Source: Paraglaciecola sp. (GTDB lineage: Bacteria; Pseudomonadota; Gammaproteobacteria; Enterobacterales; Alteromonadaceae). Taken from it: a stretch of 64,000 nucleotides of DNA. The position numbers were made by a program, and so were the translations under genes. Location: NCBI GenBank assembly GCA_009993955.1, contig JAACSL010000021.1:1-64000 (forward strand). Direction: 5' to 3'. Every line of letters starts with the position of its first letter. Within the stretch, counting starts at the first letter, position 1. Shown here in pieces: positions 18,298 to 28,324 of the stretch. The notes under the pieces were generated by a model. That model ran no database searches. It was not told the DNA's origin and saw only the letters and a program-made list of their open reading frames with translations.

Positions 18298-18338
18298 AAC
18301 AAAAAAGCCGACAACCATCTTAAAGACAGTGTCGGCTT
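18298..18338 (-). terminator. intrinsic terminator of ppa
   Basis: On the minus strand GCCGACA and TGTCGGC form a stem with a 16-base loop, followed by six Ts. It lies 20 bases after the ppa stop. Confidence 0.85.
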
Positions 18339-18356
18339 CGCAGGAAATCGTTAACG

Positions 18357-18905
18357 TTAAAAACGGGGTTTTTCTTCCGCCACTTCGTAACGCTTAACAC
18401 TTTCAACTAATTCTACTTTAGCTGAAGCAGCGTTTTCCCAACCATCAATTTTGACCCATTTGTTAGGTTCTAAATCTTTGTAATGTGAGAAGAAGTGCTC
18501 AATCTGCCGCAAAGTCAATTCAGGTACTTGGTCAATTTCAGAAATACCACGGTAGATAGTGGACAGTTTATCTGCAGGCACAGCCAAGATCTTGGCATCG
18601 GTACCTGATTCATCTGTCATTTTCAACACACCCACTGGGCGACAGCGGATCACACAACCGGCCAACAAAGGAAAAGGCGTGATGACTAATACATCAGCTG
18701 GATCGCCGTCTTCTGACAAAGTATGCGGAACGTAACCATAATTAGTTGGATAGTGCATACATGTCGCCATAAAACGATCGACAAAAATGGCGCCAGAGTC
18801 TTTATCGACTTCGTATTTTACTGGGTCGGAATGGGCTGGAATTTCAATAATGACGTTAATTTCGTCTGGCAGATTTTTACCGGCTGGCACAGCATTTAAA
18901 CTCAT
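18357..18905 (-). CDS. ppa: inorganic pyrophosphatase (soluble, family I)
   Basis: 182 residues. It hydrolyses cytoplasmic pyrophosphate to two phosphates and so drives biosynthetic reactions. The family I signature D-G-D-P-A-D-V-L (about 66-73) supplies metal-binding aspartates, and YGYVPHT and [10 protein letters not shown] match the hexameric bacterial enzymes. A perfect TATAAT at 18947-18942 on the minus strand is a likely -10 element about 37 bases before the ATG. It is divergent from a membrane pyrophosphatase gene, so two enzymes for the same substrate are adjacent. Confidence 0.97.
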   Translation of the reverse strand: MSLNAVPAGKNLPDEINVIIEIPAHSDPVKYEVDKDSGAIFVDRFMATCMHYPTNYGYVPHTLSEDGDPADVLVITPFPLLAGCVIRCRPVGVLKMTDESGTDAKILAVPADKLSTIYRGISEIDQVPELTLRQIEHFFSHYKDLEPNKWVKIDGWENAASAKVELVESVKRYEVAEEKPRF

Positions 18906-19249
18906 AAGATTAACCTTGTAGCTTGAATTTGATTGGCGAGAATTATAAAGACTTGAGCACGAAGATGGAACGCGAAATGGCGATTATTCTGCCAGCGATG
19001 AATATTTAGTGATTAATACTTGAACAATTTGCGCAGATATCGCTATAGTGCCGTTAAGTTGTTATAAAAATGTAAATAAAACAACGAATAAGCCCATTTT
19101 TTGCAAGGTCGACAGATGGTGTCGTGGAGACGTGAATTGCAGATGTATTGGGTTTACCAAAACGCAATGTAAGTGGATGCAGCACAGTAAAGTGTGGTGA
19201 ATTCAGTTGTCTGCTTTGTGTCATTGTCACTCTACTTTTAGGGAACTCT
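18906..19249. other. divergent promoter region between ppa and hppA
   Basis: 344 bases. It contains the ppa -10 element on the minus strand and a plausible hppA promoter on the plus strand, then about 190 bases of leader before the hppA ATG. No ORF with homology and no clear riboswitch fold is visible. An octamer ATTATTCT at 18983-18990 resembles the half-site discussed for the muramic-acid locus. Confidence 0.5.
19020..19049 (+). promoter_or_regulatory. candidate hppA promoter
   Basis: TTGAAC (19020-19025), an 18-base spacer, then TATAGT (19044-19049). Four and five of six bases match the sigma-70 consensus. The predicted leader would be about 190 bases. Confidence 0.35.
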
Positions 19250-21244
19250 ATGACCGATTTAATCACTATTCCGCCCTTACTAGGTTTGGCCGGTTTAATC
19301 TGCGCTTTTATTGTCTACACGTTAATTAAACGAAACCCTGTCAGCAATCCCGCTGTAATCAAAATTGGCGATGCCATTCACACTGGTGCCATGGTGTTTA
19401 TGCACCGCGAATATAAAATGTTGTTTATCTTTGCCTTGGTTGTCGCAATAGCACTGTATTTCTCCCTTGGCGCCGACACCACCATTGCCTTTGTTGCGGG
19501 TGCGAGTTGCTCGGCCTTAGCGGGATATTTAGGCATGTTCACCGCCACCAAGGCCAACGTGCGTACTACACAAGCAGCCCACGATCAGGGGTCTGCTGCT
19601 GCACTCACCATCGCTTTTATGGGTGGTTCGGTGATGGGTTTGTGTGTAGCGTCGATGGGTTTATTGGGTTTAGGCGTTTTGTACTACTACTTCGGCGGTG
19701 ATCCAGGTACTGCTCATGTTATTCATGGTTTTGGCATGGGCGCCTCAATAGTTGCCCTGTTTTCTCGTGTTGGCGGTGGCATATTCACCAAGAGTGCGGA
19801 TGTAGGTGCTGATTTAGTTGGTAAGATTGAAGCGGGCATACCAGAAGATGACCCGCGTAACCCTGGCGTTATCGCTGACAACGTGGGTGATAACGTTGGC
19901 GATGTCGCTGGTATGGGTTCAGATATTTTTGAATCTTATTGCGGTGCCATGATCGCCACCATAGCCATCGCGTCTACCATGGCGATGAGTGCCTTAGGCG
20001 CGCAGGAATCATTGATGTTTTTACCCCTCGCATTGGCGTCAACAGGTCTATTATGCTCCGTAGCCGGCATCATTCTGGTCAAGCTCATGTCAGCCAATAA
20101 ACCTGAAGTGGCATTGCGGGCTGGCACTATATCTGCCGCGGTTATTTTTATTGCGGCTGCCTACTTTGTGATCGCCAAGCTAGGGATTAATGATCATGTG
20201 TGGTGGTCGGTAGTCGCCGGTGCCGTAGGTGGCATTATCATAGGTTTAGTCACCGAGTATTACACCGCCTCAACGCCCGTACGAAAGATTGCTGAAGCGG
20301 GGCAAACAGGCCCTGCTACGGTGATGATCACCGGTTTGTCAGTGGGTATGCAATCAGTGGTCATCCCCGTTTTGACGATATGTGCCATTATTTTTGCTTC
20401 CACTCAGCTTTCTGGTCTTTATGGTGTCGGAATAGCGGCTGTCGGGATGTTAGCCACGGTGGGTATCACTATGGCAATTGACGCTTATGGCCCTGTGGCA
20501 GATAACGCTGGCGGTATAGCTGAAATGGCCGGGCTGGGTAAAGAAACAAGGGATATAACCGATTCACTCGACGAGTTGGGTAATACAACTGCGGCCATTG
20601 GTAAAGGCTTTGCGATTGGTGCGGCAGCGCTAGCCGCCCTCGCTATAATCGCGGCGTTTATTGAGACTTTAAATGTTCACCATTCAGGTTTTAGCTTGAA
20701 TTTGGGGAATCCCATGGTGTTAATTGGCTTGTTTATTGGTGGTGTACTGCCGTTTTTAATCGCCTCGATTACCATGACCGCAGTGGGTGATGCCGCCTTT
20801 GAAATGATCCAAGAAATTCGGCGCCAGTTTCGTGAAATTAAAGGTTTGATGGAAGGCACAGCGGAACCGGATACCGCGCGTTGTGTTGATATTGCCACTA
20901 AAGCCGCTCTGAAAAAAATGATCCTGCCGGGCGTCATTGCTGTCGCCGTGCCACCCTTGGTTGGTTTTGGTCTAGGCGCTCACGCACTAGGAGGCATGTT
21001 GGGTGGCGCTTTATTGGGTTGTGTATTGCTCGCTCTGATGATGGCCAATGCCGGTGGAGCCTGGGACAATGCTAAAAAATACGTGGAAAAAGGCAACCTT
21101 GGTGGCAAGGGTTCACCTGTGCATGCTGCGACAGTGGTGGGTGATACTGTGGGTGATCCATTTAAAGATACTTCGGGACCGGCGATGAACATTCTGATCA
21201 ACGTGATGGCAATCGTCAGTTTGGTCATTGCTCCATTACTGTGA
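19250..21244 (+). CDS. hppA: membrane-bound cation-pumping pyrophosphatase
   Basis: 664 residues from the ATG at 19250, which has a GGGA ribosome site and gives the natural MTDLITIPP start; an earlier in-frame ATG at 19148 would add a non-conserved tail. The protein has about 16 membrane helices and couples pyrophosphate hydrolysis to H+ or Na+ export. Substrate motifs are intact: DVGADLVGK, then [19 protein letters not shown]. In the motif [10 protein letters not shown], Ala448 and Gly451 replace the Lys and Thr of potassium-independent enzymes, so it belongs to the K+-dependent class. That class includes both H+ and Na+ pumps, and I cannot decide between them by eye. Confidence 0.95.
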   Translation: MTDLITIPPLLGLAGLICAFIVYTLIKRNPVSNPAVIKIGDAIHTGAMVFMHREYKMLFIFALVVAIALYFSLGADTTIAFVAGASCSALAGYLGMFTATKANVRTTQAAHDQGSAAALTIAFMGGSVMGLCVASMGLLGLGVLYYYFGGDPGTAHVIHGFGMGASIVALFSRVGGGIFTKSADVGADLVGKIEAGIPEDDPRNPGVIADNVGDNVGDVAGMGSDIFESYCGAMIATIAIASTMAMSALGAQESLMFLPLALASTGLLCSVAGIILVKLMSANKPEVALRAGTISAAVIFIAAAYFVIAKLGINDHVWWSVVAGAVGGIIIGLVTEYYTASTPVRKIAEAGQTGPATVMITGLSVGMQSVVIPVLTICAIIFASTQLSGLYGVGIAAVGMLATVGITMAIDAYGPVADNAGGIAEMAGLGKETRDITDSLDELGNTTAAIGKGFAIGAAALAALAIIAAFIETLNVHHSGFSLNLGNPMVLIGLFIGGVLPFLIASITMTAVGDAAFEMIQEIRRQFREIKGLMEGTAEPDTARCVDIATKAALKKMILPGVIAVAVPPLVGFGLGAHALGGMLGGALLGCVLLALMMANAGGAWDNAKKYVEKGNLGGKGSPVHAATVVGDTVGDPFKDTSGPAMNILINVMAIVSLVIAPLL

Positions 21245-21269
21245 TCCCAAATCACCAAAAGCTAGCATC

Positions 21270-21297
21270 AGCCGCCAGATTTTCTGGCGGTTTTTTA
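21270..21297 (+). terminator. intrinsic terminator of hppA
   Basis: CCGCCAGA/TCTGGCGG stem with a short loop followed by six Ts, 25 bases after the hppA stop. Confidence 0.92.
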
Positions 21298-21461
21298 TGC
21301 GCTTAGTTTAATGCACACAAGATTAATGCAGCTAAGTGCTACTTAAGCGAGCGGGAGAACTAGAAATGGGGCACAGGCTGCGGCACCCCATTGTGATTCA
21401 CTAGTGCTGATTTGCATCAAAATCGTGTAAAGCGCTCACCCATTCTTGATATACGAGGCCA

Positions 21462-22427
21462 TCAGTAATAGCTTAAACAGGCTTGAACTTCTTCTTTTGA
21501 ACCCAGTAAAACCGGCACTCGCTGGTGGATCTCTGTTGGCATCACTTCCATAATCCGCCCATTGCCTGTCTCGGCCATGCCACCCGCTTGCTCCATCAAA
21601 AAAGCCATAGGATTGGCCTCATAAAGCAAACGCAATTTACCGGGAATGTGCGGATTGCGTTTATCGAAGGGGTACATAAAAATACCACCACGGCACAATA
21701 CACGATGAATATCACCCACCATGGCGGCCACCCAGCGCATATTATAATCTTTGCCACGAGGGCCTTCTTCACCAGCAATTAAGTCTTTGACATACTGTTG
21801 GATTGGCTCTTCCCAATGACGTTGATTTGAGGTGTTAATCGCAAACTCTGCGGTTTGCTCTGGCACCTTGACGTTGGCTTTCGTCAATAGAAAACCACCA
21901 TGGGTTTTATCCAGCGTATACAGATGGGTGCCACGTCCTGTGGTCATCGCTAACATGGTTGATGGGCCATACAAAACATAACCGGCGGCAACCATTTGTG
22001 TACCTGGTTGGATAAAGGCTGACGGATCATCCGGCTTCATCCACTGGGGCGCATGAGCAATGGAAAAAATCGTACCAATCAAACTATTGATATCAGTATT
22101 TGACGACCCGTCAAGGGGGTCGAAACTGACTAAATATTTGCCGTCCGGATGACAAGGCACAACATGATCTTCTTCTTCAGACGAAATAGCTTTGACGTAG
22201 CCGGAATCTTTTAAGATATCTTTGAGAATTTGATTGGATATCACGTCTAGTTTTTTCTGCGTTTCACCTTGGACGTTTTCACTCAATGTTGAGCCTAATA
22301 CCCCTGCCAAAGCGCCCTGACTTACCCGGAAGGCAATTTCTTTACAGCCAGCTAGGAGTGTTCTAATCAGTAAAATGAGCTCCATCGGAGCGCCGTCATC
22401 CTGAAGTTGTGAGTTTAAACGTTTCAT
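21462..22427 (-). CDS. fbp: fructose-1,6-bisphosphatase class 1
   Basis: 321 residues. It catalyses the gluconeogenic dephosphorylation of fructose 1,6-bisphosphate. The metal-binding signature [11 protein letters not shown] (about 105-115) follows SSEEEDHV, and [37 protein letters not shown] spans the phosphate-binding and active-site region (given here only as landmarks at about 245-282). Confidence 0.96.
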   Translation of the reverse strand: MKRLNSQLQDDGAPMELILLIRTLLAGCKEIAFRVSQGALAGVLGSTLSENVQGETQKKLDVISNQILKDILKDSGYVKAISSEEEDHVVPCHPDGKYLVSFDPLDGSSNTDINSLIGTIFSIAHAPQWMKPDDPSAFIQPGTQMVAAGYVLYGPSTMLAMTTGRGTHLYTLDKTHGGFLLTKANVKVPEQTAEFAINTSNQRHWEEPIQQYVKDLIAGEEGPRGKDYNMRWVAAMVGDIHRVLCRGGIFMYPFDKRNPHIPGKLRLLYEANPMAFLMEQAGGMAETGNGRIMEVMPTEIHQRVPVLLGSKEEVQACLSYY

Positions 22428-22672
22428 TTATGGTTTTTACCTTATGTGTGCGTGTAGGGTGGTGTGGTAGCGGCTTGTTATTAGAAAAAATGACCGTCAA
22501 CCGAGTTGGATTGTAACTGCTATAAAAATAAAACTCAGCATGCGAATTCGATTCTTTGTGAATCGCCGCACATTAATTGGCATTTGAACTAAATTAAATT
22601 TGCACTTGGCATTGGGTTGCAAGGCCTCCTTCTGATAGGCTACAGCCCAATTTGACTTTAGCAACACAGTCT

Positions 22673-24019
22673 ATGCATATACACATTCTTGGCATTTGCG
22701 GCACGTTCATGGGCGGTATTGCCGCTATTGCAAGCTCTTTAGGTCACCATGTTACTGGCGCAGACAGTAATGTTTATCCTCCAATGAGCACCCAGCTCGA
22801 AGGCTTAGGGATAGCGTTGACTGAAGGTTTCGACATCAATCAATTCAATCCTCAACCCGATCTTGTGATCATTGGTAATGCCTTATCACGTGGTAACAGT
22901 GCGGTGGAATATGTATTGGATCGCAACATTCCCTACATCAGTGGCCCTCAGTGGCTGTTAGAAAATGTATTGAAAGACAGGTGGGTATTGGCCGTAGCAG
23001 GTACACATGGCAAAACCACTACATCGAGCATGTTAGCTTGGATCCTCGAGTACGCAGGCATGGCGCCAGGATTTTTAATTGGTGGTATTCCGCAAAATTT
23101 TGGTGTCTCGGCACGCCTAGGAGAAAGTCCTTTTTTTGTGATTGAAGCCGACGAATACGACAGTGCTTTTTTTGATAAACGTTCTAAGTTTGTGCACTAC
23201 CGGCCTCGCACTGTTGTACTCAACAATTTGGAGTTTGACCACGCGGATATTTTTACCAATCTCGGGGAGATTCAAAAACAATTTCATCATTTAATCCGCA
23301 CGGTTCCAAATAACGGCCTAGTACTGACCCCACATCAAGACCCCAACTTGACTAAAGTCTTGGATATGGGCTGTTGGACACCCGTGCAGTTTTATGGGAA
23401 AGACTGGCAAGTGGGCGACATCAGTGCCGATGGCAGTGAATTCGAGGTGATGTTAAAAGGCGAAAGCCAAGGCAAAGTAACATGGCAATTACAAGGTCGG
23501 CATAATATTAATAACGCGATGATGGCCATTGCCGCAGCACGCCACGCAGGGGTTGATACACCCATCGCAATTGACGCTATTAGTCGTTTTATCAATACCA
23601 AAAGACGCATGGAAGTGCTGGGTGTAGTCAATGACATTACGGTATATGACGATTTTGCTCATCACCCCACCGCTATCGCGACAACCCTGGAAGGCTTACG
23701 CGCAAAAGTCGGGGAGCAACGTATCCTTGCTGTTTTGGAACCTCGCTCCAACACCATGAAAATGGGCGTGCACAAAGATACGCTGCCTCTTTCTTGGTCA
23801 GCAGCTAATCAGGTTTTTGTATTTGAACCGGGTAATTTAAGTTGGTCAATGGATGAACTATTGGCCAAAAGCCCGGTGACCGCGTTGCTTTATAAAGATT
23901 TAAGTATGTTAGTTAAATCGATTGTAACTTATGCCAAACCGGGTGATCACATTGTGATCATGAGCAACGGTGGTTTTGGTGGTATCCACCAAAAATTACT
24001 GGAACAATTAACCAAGTAA
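22673..24019 (+). CDS. mpl: UDP-N-acetylmuramate:tripeptide ligase Mpl
   Basis: 448 residues from the ATG at 22673; an in-frame TTG 21 bases upstream is less likely. Mpl joins recycled L-Ala-D-Glu-meso-DAP tripeptide to UDP-MurNAc, returning peptidoglycan turnover products to synthesis in one step. It is a Mur-ligase-fold enzyme: N-terminal HIHILGICGTFMGG dinucleotide-like motif, ATP loop GTHGKTTT (about 108-115), and the central EADEYDSAFFDKRSKF segment typical of Mpl. It is divergent from fbp, as in E. coli. It complements the muramic-acid scavenging genes further along the window. Confidence 0.96.
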   Translation: MHIHILGICGTFMGGIAAIASSLGHHVTGADSNVYPPMSTQLEGLGIALTEGFDINQFNPQPDLVIIGNALSRGNSAVEYVLDRNIPYISGPQWLLENVLKDRWVLAVAGTHGKTTTSSMLAWILEYAGMAPGFLIGGIPQNFGVSARLGESPFFVIEADEYDSAFFDKRSKFVHYRPRTVVLNNLEFDHADIFTNLGEIQKQFHHLIRTVPNNGLVLTPHQDPNLTKVLDMGCWTPVQFYGKDWQVGDISADGSEFEVMLKGESQGKVTWQLQGRHNINNAMMAIAAARHAGVDTPIAIDAISRFINTKRRMEVLGVVNDITVYDDFAHHPTAIATTLEGLRAKVGEQRILAVLEPRSNTMKMGVHKDTLPLSWSAANQVFVFEPGNLSWSMDELLAKSPVTALLYKDLSMLVKSIVTYAKPGDHIVIMSNGGFGGIHQKLLEQLTK

Positions 24020-24075
24020 GTTAAAGCGACATCTGTTGTTTAACTCTTCCTTTTACTCACTATAAAGAGCTGTTT

Positions 24076-24870
24076 ATGAATATAAAATCTCCTCATCTAC
24101 CCAGTTTATTCATGGCGCTGGGCTGTTTGCTTAGCTGCAATCAAGCCATGGCTTGGGGGCAAAATGGCCATCGTGTTACTGGGGCTATCGCTGAGCAATA
24201 TTTAAGTGCTGAAGCCAAAGCGGCTGTGGCGCATCTGCTACCCAATGAAAACCTAGCCGAGGCATCAACCTATGCTGACGAAATGCGCGCCGACCCGGAC
24301 GTTTTTTGGCAAAAAACGTCTTATCCTTGGCACTTTGTGACGGTACCAGATGGCAAGACCTACAGCGAAGTAGGGGCACCAGAGGTGGGGGATGCCTACA
24401 CAGCATTGCAGCGTTTTAGCGGCGTGTTAAAAGACCCCGCCAGCAGTGTTGCCGACAAACAGTTAGCGTTACGCTTTATCGTGCACATCATCGGTGACTT
24501 ACATCAACCGCTACATGTTGGCAATGGCACGGATAAGGGTGGCAATGATGTGAAATTAAAATTCTTCTGGAATGACAGTAACTTACACAGCGTGTGGGAT
24601 ACAGGATTGATTGAGCAACGTGATTTGTCCTACACAGAGTGGACTGATTTTCTTGGTAAAAAAATATCGAGTGAACAAGCAAGTAAGTGGATGGAGAGTG
24701 ACCCCTTGGTATGGATTGCCGAGAGCGCCGCTATCCGCCAAAACATTTATCCAGACTCCGATAACTTGTCTTGGAGCTACCTGTACCAACAAACACCGAC
24801 AATTAAAATGCGTTTGCAAATGGCGGGTTTAAGAATTGCCGCCTATCTGAATGCTTTGTATAAAAAATAA
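24076..24870 (+). CDS. S1/P1-type zinc nuclease, secreted
   Basis: 264 residues with a signal peptide ending AMA at residue 26, so the mature enzyme begins with Trp27 (WGQNGHR). In S1/P1 nucleases the N-terminal Trp is itself a zinc ligand. Other ligands are visible: His32, Asp in STYADE, His in YPWHFV, HIIGDLHQPLH (about 138-148) and the WNDSNLHSVWD region (about 165-175). It should cleave single-stranded DNA and RNA outside the cytoplasm, probably for nutrient release. It is 56 bases downstream of mpl and convergent with hemE. Confidence 0.93.
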   Translation: MNIKSPHLPSLFMALGCLLSCNQAMAWGQNGHRVTGAIAEQYLSAEAKAAVAHLLPNENLAEASTYADEMRADPDVFWQKTSYPWHFVTVPDGKTYSEVGAPEVGDAYTALQRFSGVLKDPASSVADKQLALRFIVHIIGDLHQPLHVGNGTDKGGNDVKLKFFWNDSNLHSVWDTGLIEQRDLSYTEWTDFLGKKISSEQASKWMESDPLVWIAESAAIRQNIYPDSDNLSWSYLYQQTPTIKMRLQMAGLRIAAYLNALYKK

Positions 24871-24929
24871 CAAGGTCTGAGCAAAATGAGCATGCCCTGC
24901 AGCAGTCGGTTGCTGACAGGGCACAGCAC

Positions 24930-25994
24930 CTACTGATGATAAGGCTTGCTATAGCGATGCACCGCATCAACAAATACTTTGGCATGATCAGGTGGTACAT
25001 CGAGATGGATGCCGTGGCCTAAATTAAATACATGGCCAGTACCTGAACCAAAGCCCTGAAGGATATGTTGCACCTCTTGCTCAATGCGCGCTGGCTCAGC
25101 GTATAACATTGAGGGGTCCATATTGCCTTGCAATGCCACTTTATCCCCGACGCGGCGTTTGGCGTCAGCAATATCAATAGTCCAGTCCAAACCAAGTGCA
25201 TCACAGCCAGTGGCAGCCATCGCCTCTAACCACTGGCCTCCATTTTTGGTGAATAAGGTCACAGGTACTTTACGACCGTCATGTTCCCGCGTCAGCCCAG
25301 CAACAATTTTATGCATATATTGCAGCGAAAAATCTTGGTAATCGCGTGGCGATAATACCCCGCCCCACGTATCAAAAATCATCACAGATTGAACACCGGC
25401 GGCAATTTGCGCGTTCAGATATAAGGTCACTGAGTCGGCTAATTTATCAAGTAACAAATGCAAGGCTGCAGGTTCACTAAAGCCCATCTTTTTAATCTTT
25501 GTGAAGGCTTTGCTTGAGCCGCCTTCCACCATGTAAGTAGCCAAGGTCCAAGGGCTACCTGAAAAACCAATCAAGGGCACGCTACCTTTGAGGTTTTTGC
25601 GAATGGTTCGAACAGCATTCATCACATACCCCAACTCCATTTCTGGGTCTGGAATTGGCAGTTTTTGAATATCTTGGAGACTGGTCAATGGTCTTTCGAA
25701 ACGCGGACCCTCGCCGTTTTCGAAATACAAACCCAGCCCCATGGCATCTGGAATCGTTAATATGTCAGAAAACAAAATTGCGGCATCGAGATCAAAACGC
25801 CGCAGAGGTTGAAGGGTTACTTCGCAGGCTAACTCCGCATTTTTGCATAGGCTCATGAAATCCCCTGCTTCAGCGCGAGTTGCTTTGTACTCTGGTAAAT
25901 AGCGGCCGGCTTGGCGCATCATCCACACGGGTGTCACGTCTACTGGCTGACGCAATAAGGCGCGCAAATAGCGGTCATTTTCGAGTTGTTGCAT
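24930..25994 (-). CDS. hemE: uroporphyrinogen decarboxylase
   Basis: 354 residues, full length. It converts uroporphyrinogen III to coproporphyrinogen III in haem synthesis. Signature motifs [15 protein letters not shown] (about 21-35) with catalytic arginines, and [13 protein letters not shown] with the key aspartate, are intact, as is [13 protein letters not shown]. It lies downstream of nudC, as in E. coli, but with a 236-base gap that may encode a small RNA on the other strand. Confidence 0.97.
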   Translation of the reverse strand: MQQLENDRYLRALLRQPVDVTPVWMMRQAGRYLPEYKATRAEAGDFMSLCKNAELACEVTLQPLRRFDLDAAILFSDILTIPDAMGLGLYFENGEGPRFERPLTSLQDIQKLPIPDPEMELGYVMNAVRTIRKNLKGSVPLIGFSGSPWTLATYMVEGGSSKAFTKIKKMGFSEPAALHLLLDKLADSVTLYLNAQIAAGVQSVMIFDTWGGVLSPRDYQDFSLQYMHKIVAGLTREHDGRKVPVTLFTKNGGQWLEAMAATGCDALGLDWTIDIADAKRRVGDKVALQGNMDPSMLYAEPARIEQEVQHILQGFGSGTGHVFNLGHGIHLDVPPDHAKVFVDAVHRYSKPYHQ

Positions 25995-26097
25995 AGTTTC
26001 CTCATGCGGCTAAGCCAGCAAACACGGTAAAAAGGGCGCCATTGTAGCGACTTTACCTCGTGATAAAAGCCCTAATCCGGCTAATTTCGTCAAAAAC

Positions 26098-26126
26098 TTG
26101 CAATCCCGCAGCGCTGTTGCTATAAC
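26098..26126 (+). promoter_or_regulatory. orphan sigma-70-type promoter on the plus strand
   Basis: TTGCAA (26098-26103), exactly 17 bases, then TATAAC (26121-26126). There is no plus-strand gene nearby, only a strong terminator about 70 bases downstream. Confidence 0.45.
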
Positions 26127-26132
26127 AACTAC

Positions 26133-26216
26133 GCGAAAGCATCCCAAGACCAAGAAGCTCGTTGACGAGACCACAAGACGCTAAAATATTCAAACCCCAC
26201 GATTGTGGGGTTTTTT
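26133..26216 (+). ncRNA. candidate small RNA between hemE and nudC
   Basis: A plus-strand promoter-like element ends at 26126, and a classic terminator (AACCCCAC/GTGGGGTT stem, then six Ts) lies at 26193-26216. Both flanking genes run on the minus strand, so the terminator has no coding gene to serve. The roughly 84-base predicted transcript has no ORF and contains a small CTCG-TTGA-CGAG hairpin before the terminator. This is inference from promoter and terminator geometry; no known RNA family is recognised. Confidence 0.4.
26192..26216 (+). terminator. orphan intrinsic terminator
   Basis: 8-bp stem AACCCCAC/GTGGGGTT with a four-base GATT loop followed by a T-run on the plus strand. It may also act weakly on the minus strand for nudC. 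Confidence 0.85.
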
Positions 26217-26230
26217 ATGCCTGACACATT

Positions 26231-27052
26231 TTAACTGAGGCTTTGCTGGATTTCTTGCACCGTGTGTTGAATCAATTGTCCAGCAATAGATAAAGTGGGT
26301 GGGGTATTGGGGAGTTCATCGTGTTTAAACCACTGCGCACAAATAATCTCTTTACCATCAACCTCAATGTCGCCTTCAGCATAGTCAGCTAAAAAACCCA
26401 CCATCAGTGAGTGCGGGAAGGGCCAAGGTTGACTCCCAAAGTAACGTAAATTTTTTATTTTAACGCCAACCTCTTCAAATACTTCACGATGGACTGCTTG
26501 TTCTAAGGTTTCACCGCTCTCCACAAATCCGGCTAAGGTAGAATACATTTGACGACTTTGATGGGCTTTGCCCTGCGCTAATAGCAGGCAATGTTGATGG
26601 CGAATAGCGACGATAATGCAGGGAGAAATACGTGGATAACAACGATGCTGACAACGACTGCATTGCAGCGCCATTTCCCAATCAATTTGCCGCATGGTTG
26701 CACCACACTGCCCACAAAAACGGTGAGTACGCATAAACAAGGCAATTTGCCAAGCGCGCGCCACAATACCAAATAGTTCCTCATCTACTTGCATCAGCAA
26801 AGCGCGCATACTTACTGCCGTTATAGAATCATCATCAACACGCTCGTTACCCATATCAACCAATAAACAAGGGCGTTGTCTGTATTCACCTACTTTGACA
26901 ATCTGATCTTGATAAGCATGCGCAAACGAAAGTTCTTGCCATGTGCGTTCAAATTGCCCAACTTGCCCACTGATCTGGAGTAATTTGTCACCACTTACCA
27001 CCAACCATATCGCGATTTGGTCTGCTTCGATCTTAATATTTTGTTCAATCAT
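26231..27052 (-). CDS. nudC: NAD+ diphosphatase / decapping Nudix enzyme NudC
   Basis: 273 residues from the ATG at 27052 (product MIEQNIKIE); a start 51 bases further up is unlikely. NudC cleaves NAD(H) and removes NAD caps from RNA. It has a four-cysteine zinc ribbon (CGQC...CSRC, about 108-130), the Nudix box GFVESGETLEQAVHREVFEEVGV (landmark at about 175-197) and the NudC-specific SQPWPFPHS stretch. It is divergent from zur. Confidence 0.94.
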   Translation of the reverse strand: MIEQNIKIEADQIAIWLVVSGDKLLQISGQVGQFERTWQELSFAHAYQDQIVKVGEYRQRPCLLVDMGNERVDDDSITAVSMRALLMQVDEELFGIVARAWQIALFMRTHRFCGQCGATMRQIDWEMALQCSRCQHRCYPRISPCIIVAIRHQHCLLLAQGKAHQSRQMYSTLAGFVESGETLEQAVHREVFEEVGVKIKNLRYFGSQPWPFPHSLMVGFLADYAEGDIEVDGKEIICAQWFKHDELPNTPPTLSIAGQLIQHTVQEIQQSLS

Positions 27053-27277
27053 GCATGCATCAAAAAATATTGTGTAAAAATGAAGAGTAACACAGATATT
27101 CACGAAGCCGGATCGTTCTGTGAATGCTGGATTACGTGAAAATTGCCACCATGGAAAAATAGATAATTCAACGAAATATACGCAACAAGTCGCAAATTGC
27201 TCAGATTAACTTCGAGGAAACAGTCAGGTCTTTTCGCGCACTGTGCATGTCTCTAAAAAAATACACTTAAAATGCAC

Positions 27278-27291
27278 CATTCAGCTGAATG
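27278..27291. promoter_or_regulatory. 14-bp palindrome between nudC and zur
   Basis: CATTCAGCTGAATG is a perfect palindrome placed 72 bases before the zur start and about 226 bases before nudC. It may be an operator for one or both genes. It does not resemble the AT-rich Zur box I know from enterics, nor a LexA box. Confidence 0.3.
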
Positions 27292-27363
27292 ACTGCTACG
27301 ATTTGACTAATAAATGCATGAAAAAGTGCTACTATTGGGGCGTGAATCATTTGGGAATATTTT

Positions 27364-27798
27364 GTGACTAATATTGATATACACGTGAACAATGCACGCA
27401 AGTTTTGTGAAGACAGAGGCGCGAGGTTTACGTTATTGCGTGAAAAAGTTTATGCCCTGCTGCTGCTGCAGGAAAAAGCCACTGGGGCTTACGAGTTACT
27501 GGATGCCTTAAAACTCACTGAGGCAGGCGCTAAACCAGCCACCATTTATCGAACACTGGATTTTTTATTGGAATTCGGTTTGGTGCATAAGTTGGAATCC
27601 ACCAATTCATTTGTGGCATGCCATCATTTTGATTGCAAACATCCCGTACAGTTTCTAATTTGCGACAGTTGCGGAGAAGTACAAGAAATTCAATCTGCTG
27701 GTTTAAAAGAAACCCTAGACAAACAAGCCCAGTCTCTGGGCTTTAAAGTTGACACACAAACAATTGAAGCACATGGCACCTGTTCAGCTTGTCAATAG
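27364..27798 (+). CDS. zur: Fur-family regulator, probably zinc uptake regulator Zur
   Basis: 144 residues from a GTG start. An N-terminal winged helix (GARFTLLREKVYALLL; KPATIYRTLDFLLEFGLVHKL at about 58-78) is followed by a metal/dimerisation domain with CHHFDCKH, the structural zinc pair CDSCGEV, and a C-terminal CSAC (about 140-143). The CDxC and CxxC pairs and the recognition-helix sequence fit Zur better than ferric Fur. Such proteins repress zinc uptake genes when zinc is sufficient. No Zur targets are obvious nearby. Confidence 0.88.
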   Translation: MTNIDIHVNNARKFCEDRGARFTLLREKVYALLLLQEKATGAYELLDALKLTEAGAKPATIYRTLDFLLEFGLVHKLESTNSFVACHHFDCKHPVQFLICDSCGEVQEIQSAGLKETLDKQAQSLGFKVDTQTIEAHGTCSACQ

Positions 27799-27859
27799 TG
27801 AACCCAGTTAAACATTCGACAATTAAACCACCAAATTCGCATAAGGAAAGCCAACTTTT

Positions 27860-28324
27860 ATGAATGCAGAATTCATCAATCCGTTTATTACTGCCTTGTT
27901 AAACGTGTTTAGCACGATGGCTCAAACTGAACTTACGCCAGGAAAACCGCAGAAAAAAAATGATGATGTGGCTGGCGGAGATATCTCTGGTTTGATCGGT
28001 ATGGTGGGCGACAATATTCAGGGCTCTTTATCCATCTCTTTTGATGAGGGCTTAGTATTGGAAGTCATGCATAAAATGTTAGGTGAAAAGCCCACCAGCC
28101 TTAATGCCGACGTGAAAGACATGGTGGGTGAATTAACCAATATGATCTGTGGTGGTGCAAAAAATGAACTCAGTCAAAAGGGTTACGAATTTGGAATGGC
28201 TACTCCCATGGTTGTGTCTGGCAAAAACCACACAGTTAACCACCAAGTAGATGGTAAAAAGCTGATGATGCCATTTATTCATAAGACCGGTAAGTTGTAT
28301 TTGGAAATGTGTTTTAATAAGTAG
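27860..28324 (+). CDS. CheX-like chemotaxis phosphatase domain protein
   Basis: 154 residues of the CheX/CheC fold. The segment DMVGELTNMICGGAKNEL (about 89-106) contains the E-x-x-N phosphatase motif that acts on phosphorylated CheY. The GDNIQGSLSISF and LYLEMCF strands complete the fold. It is a single-domain stand-alone protein, 61 bases downstream of zur and not in a chemotaxis cluster; partners must lie elsewhere. Whether it acts on CheY or another response regulator is unknown. Confidence 0.8.
   Translation: MNAEFINPFITALLNVFSTMAQTELTPGKPQKKNDDVAGGDISGLIGMVGDNIQGSLSISFDEGLVLEVMHKMLGEKPTSLNADVKDMVGELTNMICGGAKNELSQKGYEFGMATPMVVSGKNHTVNHQVDGKKLMMPFIHKTGKLYLEMCFNK

Noticed and set aside
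22557-22572. TGTGA-N6-GCACA, CRP-like site between fbp and mpl
   Set aside because: Only one half is a good match and there is no supporting second site; too common to call.
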